The translations under genes and the position numbers were made by a program. A stretch of 64,000 bases of DNA from Mucor racemosus (lineage: Eukaryota; Mucoromycota; Mucoromycetes; Mucorales; Mucoraceae): the NCBI GenBank assembly GCA_027405735.1, contig JAPEHQ010000012.1:62001-126000 (forward strand). Direction: 5' to 3'. Positions 54,771-64,000 of this stretch are shown piece after piece; within the stretch, counting starts at the first letter, position 1, and the number at the start of each line of letters is the position of its first letter. Under the pieces are notes generated by a model. The model was not told the DNA's origin, ran no database searches, and saw only the letters and a list, made by a program, of their open reading frames with translations.

Positions 54771-56165
54771 TCAGCATCTAACTTATCTGAGACAAATTAA
54801 AGACGCATGTTGCTAAACATGTTCTATAAAGCCTACCTTGATTTGTAATTGCGAATTTTTCTTTTTAAAAGATTGAAATATACGATTCATCATGACCTCG
54901 ACATCCTTCTTCCAAACCCGGTAAGAAGATGCTTCACGATTGTCTACAGTTTGAAATCGATAAATTTGCTGAAATTAATTTCGTTCAAGTGTCCAATTTC
55001 AGAGATATATTCTCTTAATACTTTCATTTTATTGAGTTTTTTGAAAGAAGGAGGAAATATATAAATTACGAGCTGCGCAAAGGGCCTTGATTTGTACAAA
55101 GGTGACCAACACCTCTTTATTAACGCTCCAATTCCATTTTAAATATGACGACCTCAATATCTTGATTTTGGGGAGAGAAAAACTCCTGCGACGGCAGTTT
55201 CTATCTCCAAAATATAGCCATCAATTTTAGATTCTCATGGTTAAAGGGTTTATTTGAACAAATAACCTTGTTGTAAAGTAGGTTTATTTATTTCGGCTCA
55301 TTTTATAGCATCTCAAATATATCTGAATATTTTTTACTACCAAATCCAGTTCTAAAAATATTTCACGCTCTGCTTTTGAAAATGAATATACTTCGAATTT
55401 ACATGTGCAAAGGAATAGTAGCGAAAAAATGTAATAATATTTTTTATTAATCCTGGATGGATTTGTCAAGTAATGCTGATAAGCTATTGAATGGAATCAA
55501 GGAGGGAACCTGGAAGAATAGGTACTTGACAAACAAAAGAAAGATGCAAATATGTATTATATATGATTATTATCTATAAACCAATATGCGTGCATATATA
55601 ATACACTGATAAAAATACTTATGCTGTATATCTATTATAATACAAGCAGTTTTAAACTCGAGTTTTATGGCATTGTAATTGGTTCCCTAAAGTTTACCGT
55701 GTTTTGCATATCTTTAACCTGCATCCAAAAGTCATCACACCTAATCAAGCAGGATGTATTTATTTACATGTAATTTAATCAGCTATCAATACCAATTACT
55801 GCTATAATATTATATATGAATACACTACACAATCCTCCCCCCCCCTTCTCTCCCCACAATCAAATTAAATTTAGCATTACACAAGCCTATTGTTTGTTAA
55901 TTTAATGCAACCATTTTAAATGATCAAGTAATCATTATCATTGGATAATTCCCAATTATGTAAATGGAGTTATGTGGAGCAGAGATAATGGATTCCATTA
56001 TAAGGGTCTCTCTTTCTTTTGATTTCTATCTCTATCCATTTTTGTCAAGTTTTCTTATCTCTCGGTTCTATTTTCCTCCCTATTTTAATTTTTTCAAATG
56101 ATAGGAAATTCCATGAAAAAATCTTTCTTTTCTTTTTCTTGCTGATAAAAAAAAACATTAACATA
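54771..56165. other. Intergenic, upstream of the 322-aa gene
   Basis: No gene recognised. A poly-C run (about 55836-55845) and CT-rich stretches (56004-56060) lie in the probable promoter of the next gene. Confidence 0.45.
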
Positions 56166-57244
56166 ATGGCAATTTTTTCAAATAAAAACAGCAAGAATGC
56201 TATTTATGCTGATAAAGTTATTTTGCAACAATCATGTGGGATTATTCCAGAAACAAAAAAGGTACAAAATCTCAAGAAATTAACCTCGTCGGTTTTACTG
56301 TTGTGCGCATAAATCATCAAATTGCTCACAGTTATTTTTTCTTTTTTTTTTTTCTTTTCTTTTTTTTTCAGTCAATAATAAACTATCAAGAAAAAGACAT
56401 GCTTCATCATGAGAATACCAATGAATCAACTATAGCAAACTCTATTTTATCTATATTAAATTCCTATTTTGGAATTAAACAACCAAAGAAAAAGCAGACA
56501 AATCATCATAAAAAATTGTTCATCACCAGCGGAGGAGGACTACAACCACATTCACCAACAAGAAAGACAGATGCATACATCACAACACAAACAGTAACTG
56601 CTCCAATTACTATAATCGATGATCGCCATGACGACCCTCAAGATTGGGCTTATCTCAGTAAAAGCGAATCTACCATCTCGTCAGCTGGTTCAAGCTGGAG
56701 TTCCATACACAGTGGAACATTAAATCAGCAACAACAACATCGTGCAAGCATTAGCTCAATAATATTATCAGAAATACTGTGTGATCATTATGTACAAACA
56801 CATACAACAAAGCACTCGTCATCTCATAAAGAACCTGTTCCATTAGAAACTTATAAAGTTTTTGAAGCATCTCGTCGTAATTCTACATTATCAAATCATT
56901 CAAGCACTGATACATTGTCAGCATCTTATAATGAACAAGAAGAAGATGACGATGATGAAAGCTGGTTCATTTGGGATAATCTACAAAAGACCAGAGAATG
57001 GATTCAAGTGGTCGATGAGGAATTATTTTTACCCAAAGAAAAAGTTACAACAGAAGTTATCATTGCAGAAGAACGAAAATCAAGAGGTATTCGTGCCAAT
57101 TCAGCACATTTACGTATGATTGTTGCTGAAGTTAACATGATGCGTGTAAATAAGATTGTTTGTCCATTACGAACCCGCGGTTCATTACCTGCTAGAAAAG
57201 ACACATTTGAATTTGGTACACCTAGTCCACTTTCGCAAAATTAA
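56166..57244 (+). CDS. Hypothetical protein, 322 aa, two exons
   Basis: Exons 56166-56261 and 56372-57244 join at phase 0; the 110-nt intron ends in a long T/C tract and CAG. The protein starts MAIFSNKNSKNAIYADKVIL and has no signal peptide or membrane segment. A Ser/Gln-rich central part (SSAGSSWSSIHSGTLNQQQQ) precedes an acidic run (EQEEDDDDESWFIWDNL) and a more regular C-terminal part with EVIIAEERKSRGIRANSAHLR, which looks like the conserved region. I do not recognise the family. Start choice: the ATG at 56166 is in frame with exon 2 and follows a pyrimidine-rich leader; the first downstream in-frame ATG would be at 56399. Confidence 0.72.
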
Positions 57245-57558
57245 CTAACTAATCATCCAAATAAATATACCCCCTTCCCCATTTTATAATATTCATTTTA
57301 GTCTCATGTTTGTTACTCTAGCATTTTATTTTCTTTTTTTCTTGAAAAAATATACAAAATAATAAAAAAGGAAAGAAGAAACTACATATGTATATATATA
57401 ATAATATTTAAATTTGTGTGGTGTTGTTTGTGTGGAAGGGGGGGGGAAGTGCGAGTAATTGCGTAGAAAAACTGATTTTGCATAGATTGCATTGAAAAAT
57501 GTAGTAAAAAAAGTTATAAAGGTGTATATATTTCTTTCAATTGCTAATTAGTAAAAAC

Positions 57559-58050
57559 TTAGAAGCCGGGAGCTCTAAGTTGTTGAGGTTGTTGTTGTTG
57601 AGGTTGTCCAGGAATTTGAGGTTGACCAGCAGCCAACATCTAATCACATCAAATCAGTAAACCCAATCTCTATAATGAAAAAAATTAACTTACCTGTTGT
57701 GTTCCTTGTTGTTGCATAGCTTCCTTTTCATAAGCAACCAAAGCTTGCTCCTTTTCAATCTCCAAAGCCAAGGGTAAAACCAACAAAAACATAGAAGTAG
57801 TAATAACCCAAGCACTCTTACCTACAAAAGTAGCACCAGTCTTGCCCCAAGAGCTCAAAGTAGAGACACTGTTGGAGAATCTGTTTCTGTGCTTGAGAGG
57901 AATGATATCCTTTAAAGCGGTAATTCTGTCTAAAAGAGATTCATCCTCGTCGTCAAACTCATCATCAGAAAAATCAGAGTAGTCCTCTTCTTCACTCAAA
58001 ACTTCAACTTCTTCGTATTGATCAGCAGAGACTTCTTCAAGTTTAACCAT
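57559..58050 (-). CDS. TOM22: Mitochondrial import receptor subunit Tom22, two exons
   Basis: Exons 58050-57694 and 57639-57559 give 145 residues, with a 54-nt intron. Tom22 is the central receptor and organiser of the outer-membrane TOM complex. The layout is characteristic: an acidic cytosolic N-terminus (EEEDYSDFSDDEFDDEDESLLDRI), an amphipathic helix LKDIIPLKHR, then GKTGATFVGKSAWVITTSMFL with the single membrane span (about 79-98) including the conserved Pro in VLPLALEIEKEQAL, and a Gln/Pro-rich intermembrane-space tail. The start ATG is the first in frame. MRE11 lies 2.4 kb away on the opposite strand. Confidence 0.93.
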
Positions 58051-60463
58051 AGCGTATTGTTTTCTTTGTTATTATGGGAAAGAAGAAGAAAAAATATATC
58101 AAAAGGATGAAAATTTTATTTTTCTACTCTCAGTAGACCGTCTGTATATGTGGTGTGTGTGTGTGTGTGTTGAGGGCCCTTGTCTCAAAATTTTCTCTTT
58201 TTTTCCATTTTAGCTTGTACTATTTGCCACTAATGGGACTCTTTAAGATCCAGATGAACTTTATACACTACAGACAAAAACTGGATATTACATGTTCTGA
58301 GCCAAAGATATGCCATTTATAGTCCTTCAACATGTAGTATTCAAGTTGCTGATTCAAGAAAACCCTTTATGTTATATAAACATTTGTCATAACCTGGTTG
58401 TTTTCTTGTCATCTTTCGATACATTTTGATGGCCCAACCCAGAAAAATTAGAAAAAGCTCTGTTTCTAACCGAAACCACCACATTGAAGCGTCTGTGATA
58501 GTTAGAATATACTTTAGAGGGTAATAATGTTATATTCACTAATTAAAACTGTATCAGGATCCCATTAATATCCAAATGGAAAGCTTTCATTTGATTAAAG
58601 AGCCTAGGCCAATTTTTTCCTGACAAAAGGAGGCCCAAAAAATCGGGTTTATCAGATTTTGTGGAAAATTTAAGCGGATGAAAAAGTTTAAAGCTGGTAT
58701 TAACAGATACGTAATAAAACGTACTATAAACTTACTTATTTACCCAGAAGTGTTTAATAATCATTTTATTGTTAAATATCATTTTTTACCTTCACTTTTT
58801 TCTTCGAAAATCAAATTGACGTTTAATCCCCGAATTATGTTAAACAGCGCTACTTCCTTCTAATCCGTGGTATGGGTAATTATTACTTCTTAAACAGGTA
58901 ATTTTTGACAACTATAGAGAGAAAAGCAACGAAAAAAAAACTTCGAGATGAATTTGCACATATTTTCCATGTAATCATGAACGAATTAAAGTGTTAGATA
59001 ACCAGATGAAGTGTTAAAATTTTTGAAAAGGATTAAAATTGTTGATACTTATGAGCCCTGGTTTACAATTTTTCTACATTTTATAGTGATAGTTGGATCG
59101 TGCTTTCCAGCTTTAATTTCATTGATTATATTCTGTGCAGATAATATCGCTTCTTACTTGTGTGAATGTATAATAGCGTAGCTCAAGTATAGCCAAGGCT
59201 GCAGTAAGTATAGAGACTTACAGAGATAATAGCTTTATACAACACTGCAATATCCAAGCAATTAAAAATATGCACCAATTCGTAGCTGTATTTTCAATGC
59301 AAAAGACTTGTATACCCTTTTACACGTTTTTCTATGTCATATGACAAATTATAATCGAATTATTTTATGCTGAATAATATCAGATACCGTTGAAGGTAGC
59401 TAACCTGGCATGTATCGGATCATCAGAAAAAAAAATAGCTGCAGTAGCGGCAAAAATTATTTTAAATGCCGACATTTTTCTGAAATTTTTTTCTTACCAT
59501 TTTGAAGAAATTGCCATCCTCCCAGCACATTTCCTTCATTATCTCAAAAAATAGTATATAAAGCATGCATTTCTTACTAATTAATATAAGTAGTAAATAT
59601 TATAAATAATGTAATGGTATTATTTTAAAAAATATTTTCCACTAAAAATTTGGCATAAAATCAAAAGTAAAAAAAAGCAGTTTTTTGGACAAAGTTCAAA
59701 TTAGTCAATAATTAAAAGCAAAATAAAAGTCTTTAGACGAAAAAGTGAAAAATTTGGTCATTTTAAGCTTAGGAATAGCTTAGTAAAAAATTCCTTTTTG
59801 GGGCTTAAAATCAAAGAAGAAAGATTTTGTTTGAAATCTCCTTGCAATCCCTCATGAAAATCGATTCTGTTTTCAAAACAGACAAAAATTGAGATAATGC
59901 AATGGAAAATAACTGCTATGATTGTAGAATGATTTGGCTAATTTTGAGCTTCATATCTAGTCGGAAACTTGAAAAAAATAGCTTTGAAATCACTCACATT
60001 AAGCGTGTGAAAATGGAGTGGATATGTTTAAAGAATTTTTATAAAAGATATATTTAACGCTTTAAAACATATATTTATATTTTTGTATAGCTTACAGAGT
60101 GAATTTTAACGCTATATTTTTATTTGAGCATTAGAGTATCTGATAATGGAATTACAACCTCAGTTTCTTAAAGTAAGCCATTTATAGTGCGTAAAAATGA
60201 ATCTACGAGAAATAAATGATCTTAGCTGCTCAACATAAAGAATATTTACACATGTAAACATTTGATCTGCTCCTCGGAGGCATTTCTTACATGTAGAATG
60301 ATCCTCAATCAACATAATTACATTGATAAATGTAAATCTGAGTCTGTATAAGTGTATCGTATAATGAAAACACGACCTGTTTATATTCGCGTAGCCCCTA
60401 TTTGTACACAGCTTTGTTTAACCTGATTGATTTTTTTTTTTTTATTATCATTCAAAAGTCATC
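58051..60463. other. Intergenic between divergent TOM22 and MRE11
   Basis: A GT microsatellite lies at 58150-58171, in the TOM22 promoter. The remaining 2.2 kb is AT-rich, without a supported gene, inverted ends or a match to the repeat families above. Confidence 0.45.
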
Positions 60464-62662
60464 ATGTCTCAACGATCATCAACATCAGCAGCATCACCTT
60501 TCGAAGAAGATGAATTTGAAAATATCTTTAAAATCCTTATTGCAACCGATAATCATATAGGATATCTTGAAAGAGATCCTATTCGGGGTCAAGACTCTTT
60601 TCAAACTTTTGAAGAAATTCTTCAAATTGCCGAGCTTGAACAAGTTGATTTCGTATTATTAGGAGGTGATTTGTTTCACCACAATCGTCCTACAAGGTCA
60701 TGTCTCTATCAAACCATGAAAATGTTACGTCGTCATTGTTTTGGAGAAAGAACAAGCAAAGTATGGATTTCCAGTGATCAATCAGTGAATTTTGCAGATG
60801 AATTCTGCAAAGCCAATTATTTAGACGATAATTTCAATGTCAAGATGCCAGTGTTTAGTATTCATGGAAATCACGATGATCCATCTGGAGTAGGTAATTT
60901 GTGTGCATTGAATTTGTTACAAGTATCTGGTTTAGTCAATTATTTTGGAGCATCACAAAGCATTGAAGATGTCGATATTCATCCGATTGTAATGAGAAAA
61001 GGAGATAGTTCATTAGCATTATATGGATTGGGTAATATTAGAGATGAACGTTTACATCGACAATGGCGTTCTGGACATGTGAATTTCGAAAGAAGTAGCG
61101 GAGAAGACTGCTTCAATTTGTTTGTGTTTCATCAAAATCGGGCTCGTCATGGGCCAACATCGCATATTCCCGAAGAGTTTATTGATGGATTCATTGATCT
61201 AGTATTTTGGGGTCACGAGCATGAATGTCGTATTGTGCCAGAAGGGTTTGAAAAGTTTGACGTAACTCAACCGGGATCATCAGTTGCAACTAGTTTAAGT
61301 GAAGGAGAATCAAGGCCAAAGCATGTTGGATTGCTTTCAATTAAAGGCAAAGATTTTAGTTTGGATAAAATTCGGCTTAAAACAACAAGACCATTGCAAT
61401 TTACAACAGTTACACTTTCACAAGTAGAAGGGCTAAATCGTTCTGATACAAAAGCAATTCAAACACATTTAGAGGGGATTGTTGAATCATTGATTGAAAA
61501 AGCTAGACTCGACTGGGAAGAACAGCAACAACAAAGCCCATATCAACTTCCATTGGAAGATCCAGATATGGAAATGCCGATGCCACTTGTGCGTATTCGT
61601 GTTGATTACTCGGGTGGTTATGAAACCTTTAATCCTCAACAATTTGGACAAAAGTTTATCGACAGGGTAGCAAATCCAAAAGATATTCTTAAATTTCAAC
61701 GTACTCAAACACGAACTAATGTTGCGAAACCTTCTGAAATGATTTCCGATTTAAACACTGCTATTCCTGAGCGACTTGATACACTTCGAGTTGAAGATTT
61801 AGTTAATGAATTACTATCTCGTGATTTGTTTATTCTGCCAGAAACAGGTTTAGAAGAAGCTGTCATGTCACTTGTGGAGAAAAGTGACAAAGAAGCAATC
61901 CGCACTTTTGTCACAAAATCAGTTGCACAAACACGCGCAACCATTACCGTTATACCAGAGGATCTTAGTTTAGACTATGTTAAACGTAAATCAACCGAAT
62001 CTAAAGAGAGTCAAGATCAGCCTCGGCGCCAATATGGGAATGCAGTACCACCCACACAGGAGATGCGAGGTAACACAACTCATGTCAACAATGATTCTGA
62101 TGATGACCTTATGGCTGATATAACAACTCAACAATCAAGGTCAACGTCAACATCGGTATCAGGATCACAATCACAGAGAACATTAAATTCTTTTACAACT
62201 AACACTACAACTAGAGGAAGAGGCAGTAGAGGGGGAGCAACTAGAGGAACTACCGGAACTAGAGGTAGTAGCACCAGAGGAAGAAAAAGAGGTTCGAGCA
62301 CCACAAGTACAACAACAATAACAGCTACTAGTAGACAACGCAAAAGACGAATTCAACAAGATTCCGAAGAAGAGGAACAAAGCCAAATATCTGAAGTAGG
62401 CGATGATATATCTACATCTACATCTACATCTACATCTACATCTACTGCAACAAGAGCAAGAAGAAATACAAATACCAGACGTGCTGCATCTAATGCAGCT
62501 GAAACTACATCTTCATATGTTATTTCAGACGATTCTGAAGGTGAACAAGAAAATATTCATAATACAAATAAAAGACCAGCACCAGCATCTTCACCATCAG
62601 CTTCACCGCCACCTTCCGTTGAACAAAATAAACGCAGAAGAGTACTTCCGGGTAGTTCTTGA
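60464..62662 (+). CDS. MRE11: Double-strand break repair nuclease Mre11 (single exon)
   Basis: 732 residues without introns, close to yeast (692) and human (708) Mre11. As core of the Mre11-Rad50-Nbs1/Xrs2 complex it processes DNA double-strand breaks and hairpins. The phosphodiesterase motifs are complete: TDNHIGY (28-34), GGDLFHHNRP (67-76), IHGNHDDPSG (133-142), VFHQNR (221-226, with His) and FWGHEHEC (248-255). The capping domain follows (VRIRVDYSGGYETFNPQQFGQKF...VANPKDIL). The C-terminus is low complexity: a Gly/Arg-rich stretch (RGRGSRGGATRG..., about 588-620) like the GAR motif of animal Mre11, an (ST)n run encoded by TCTACA repeats (62411-62446), and acidic and KR-rich patches. The T-rich leader before ATG supports the start. 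Confidence 0.97.
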   Translation: MSQRSSTSAASPFEEDEFENIFKILIATDNHIGYLERDPIRGQDSFQTFEEILQIAELEQVDFVLLGGDLFHHNRPTRSCLYQTMKMLRRHCFGERTSKVWISSDQSVNFADEFCKANYLDDNFNVKMPVFSIHGNHDDPSGVGNLCALNLLQVSGLVNYFGASQSIEDVDIHPIVMRKGDSSLALYGLGNIRDERLHRQWRSGHVNFERSSGEDCFNLFVFHQNRARHGPTSHIPEEFIDGFIDLVFWGHEHECRIVPEGFEKFDVTQPGSSVATSLSEGESRPKHVGLLSIKGKDFSLDKIRLKTTRPLQFTTVTLSQVEGLNRSDTKAIQTHLEGIVESLIEKARLDWEEQQQQSPYQLPLEDPDMEMPMPLVRIRVDYSGGYETFNPQQFGQKFIDRVANPKDILKFQRTQTRTNVAKPSEMISDLNTAIPERLDTLRVEDLVNELLSRDLFILPETGLEEAVMSLVEKSDKEAIRTFVTKSVAQTRATITVIPEDLSLDYVKRKSTESKESQDQPRRQYGNAVPPTQEMRGNTTHVNNDSDDDLMADITTQQSRSTSTSVSGSQSQRTLNSFTTNTTTRGRGSRGGATRGTTGTRGSSTRGRKRGSSTTSTTTITATSRQRKRRIQQDSEEEEQSQISEVGDDISTSTSTSTSTSTATRARRNTNTRRAASNAAETTSSYVISDDSEGEQENIHNTNKRPAPASSPSASPPPSVEQNKRRRVLPGSS

Positions 62663-62843
62663 TCAAACCGTTAAACCTTAATGCTTATTATATTACACAT
62701 AATTAAAAAAATTATTCTATCATCGCTAAAGTGCCTTGATTTGTTTATTATTATTTTGTTTATTTGTTACAAAAAAGAATATATTATTATATTCAATTTT
62801 TTTATATGGATATATGAGATACGTTGTGTGTGTGTTTTTTTTT

Positions 62844-62882
<39 letters not shown>

Positions 62883-63315
62883 TTTTTACTATAACTATAA
62901 TTATATATATTGATTCTTTATAAACATTTAAAATGGTAATTTGTTTACAATAACCATAATAAATTAGAAATAAAGGAGAATATCGAATATACATAATATT
63001 TGTTTATGAAAGAGTGAGAGTGAGAGTGTGAGTGTTTTTCTGATTTTTTGTTTGGGTGTATGTGTACGATGAAAAGTACGTTGGGAATAATTAGTATATT
63101 ACAGTAAATAAAAAAGAAGGAGTAAAAATAAAGGGGGGGGGGAAATAAATGTATCGTAAATTTTCAGACATGATCCATCTATCAAACTTGCCATGAAATA
63201 GGAGAAGAGAAGGAGTTGCCAAAGAAAGAAACACAGAACGAGTCAGAAAATAGGTTACAATACAAGCTATGTACACGATTATATATATATATATAAAAAA
63301 AAAAAAGAAGAAGGT
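62663..63315. other. Intergenic, convergent 3' regions, microsatellites
   Basis: A TG repeat (about 62845-62882), a GAGAGTGTGA-type run at 63012-63033, a poly-G run at 63134-63141 and a TA run at 63280-63294. No gene. Confidence 0.6.
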
Positions 63316-64000
63316 TTAAAAGATGTTGCGTATAAACTTTCTTGTGCTCTTAATAAAAGACGTTTTAGGCTTTTCCGATGTTGTTGGTTTACTAAAAGGT
63401 TTGACAAATTGTTGAAGTTTATATTTGAGCCCCTTCTTTTTCTGGTTACTACGAATTGTAGTAGTGGTAGGTGCTGATAATGATGTTGGTGTTGGTAATG
63501 GTGGTAACGGCTTTTCAAGTTGAGGTGGTACAACTGTTGTAATTTCTTGTTGCTCGGAACAAACGGAGGGTGATGCTACCGTCGTAGCATTATTATTGTT
63601 ACCATGACGACCAATTTGTTCAAATGGGCTAAAGTTGTTTTTACGCTTTGGAATTTCTATTGTGTCTAAATTATCAATTTCATGTCTACCATAATCCACT
63701 GCTTCATTAAACCAGCTAAGACCAGGTGGAGAAGATGTTGTTGTTGTTGTATTATTATAATTTTGTGTATTATTTGATTGAATATCATTTTGAACCAATG
63801 TAAATCCACCTTTCAAGATATCATGTAATTCAATACGCTCCAGATTTAAAAAATGTTGTGATAATTTTGACAAGAAATCTTTTTCTTCTAACGTTGGCAA
63901 TGACAATTTTGGTGGACCATAATTTAAGAAATCATCTTCATCATCTTCATCATCTTCTTCTTCATTTTGAATTGGAATATATTGTTTGAAACTTAGTAAA
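63316..64000 (-). CDS. Low-complexity hypothetical protein, 5' partial at the window edge
   Basis: The minus-strand frame is open from the window edge (about 64000) to a stop at 63316-63318, at least 227 codons. The visible part starts with an acidic run (PIQNEEEDDEDDEDD), then LNYGPPKLSLPTLEEKDFLSKLSQHFLNLERIE, a Thr/Asn/Pro-rich middle and a basic C-terminus (QKKKGLKYKLQQFVKPF...STRKFIRNIF). I recognise no domain. The LSLPTLEEKDF...LNLERIELHDIL segment looks helical and is the best candidate for a conserved part. The first in-window start-like codon (TTG at 63906) is unlikely to be the real start because the frame continues upstream. Confidence 0.6.
   Translation of the reverse strand, partial: LLSFKQYIPIQNEEEDDEDDEDDFLNYGPPKLSLPTLEEKDFLSKLSQHFLNLERIELHDILKGGFTLVQNDIQSNNTQNYNNTTTTTSSPPGLSWFNEAVDYGRHEIDNLDTIEIPKRKNNFSPFEQIGRHGNNNNATTVASPSVCSEQQEITTVVPPQLEKPLPPLPTPTSLSAPTTTTIRSNQKKKGLKYKLQQFVKPFSKPTTSEKPKTSFIKSTRKFIRNIF

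Noticed and set aside
62128..62386. Minus-strand ORFs rich in Val/Ser/Cys
   Set aside because: Antisense to the low-complexity C-terminus of MRE11.
1..64000. CRISPR arrays, bacterial operons, riboswitches
   Set aside because: The window is eukaryotic: spliced genes, LTR and DNA transposons. No regularly spaced direct repeats were found.
1..64000. tRNA or rRNA genes
   Set aside because: I looked for A/B-box-like and T-loop-like sequences and rRNA signatures and found none I could support by eye. A tRNAscan run would be decisive.

Overview
This is a eukaryotic, AT-rich window of an early-diverging fungus, most likely Mucoromycota/Mucorales. The evidence is compact host genes with 44-110 nt GT-AG introns, pyrimidine-rich leaders before start codons, fungal-type housekeeping proteins, and a dense load of DNA transposons plus a chromodomain Ty3/gypsy element. 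No search could be run, so the taxon is an inference.

Host genes, left to right: RPL28/eL28 (11.2-11.8 kb, +); a seven-exon GPI inositol-deacylase, BST1/PGAP1 (15.7-12.1 kb, -); a small 82-aa ORF (16.9 kb); an NDUFA4/MLRQ-like 82-aa protein whose reading frame needs an 8-nt microexon (26.8-27.25 kb); ORC6 (29.4-30.4 kb); a VC0807-like membrane protein (32.1-33.2 kb); a type II membrane protein joining a GT8 and a GT64 glycosyltransferase domain (33.5-35.75 kb); an unrecognised 322-aa protein (56.2-57.2 kb); TOM22 (58.05-57.56 kb, -); MRE11 (60.5-62.7 kb); and a partial low-complexity protein that runs off the right edge (-). These are unrelated housekeeping genes, each with its own transcription unit. 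I see no pathway cluster.

Transposon regions lie between the genes. Positions 532-8909 form a giant palindrome. Its two arms match base for base in length (3.08 kb) once two arm-specific insertions are removed: a 901-bp Tc1/mariner derivative with TA duplications in the left arm, and a 462-bp solo LTR with 5-bp duplications in the right. Each arm is a copy of a CACTA-like element (ends CACTACGGCCG, subterminal TGCACA/CTGCACAG motifs) that carries a 32-codon exon resembling the C-terminal WD40 segment of cytoplasmic dynein intermediate chain. Further copies or fragments of the family lie at 18.3-21.3, 22.2-25.1, 28.4-28.9, 38.3-41.6 and 49.4-53.4 kb.

Many elements have inserted into these copies and can be delimited by comparison with empty sites: two hAT-type elements with 8-bp duplications, a 148-bp CACTA-type MITE with 3-bp duplications, a Tc1 element with 0.2-kb inverted repeats, TA-flanked MITEs, and solo LTRs. 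A complete 6.5-kb chromovirus with LTRs of equal length that look identical sits inside another copy of the CACTA MITE at 41.9-48.4 kb. A separate ~1-kb repeat family of unknown type occurs three times with a partly conserved reading frame.

The observations most worth following are the palindrome (a possible source of hairpin RNA against its own family), the captured dynein exon, the 8-nt microexon, the GT8-GT64 fusion, and the unknown repeat-borne ORF.
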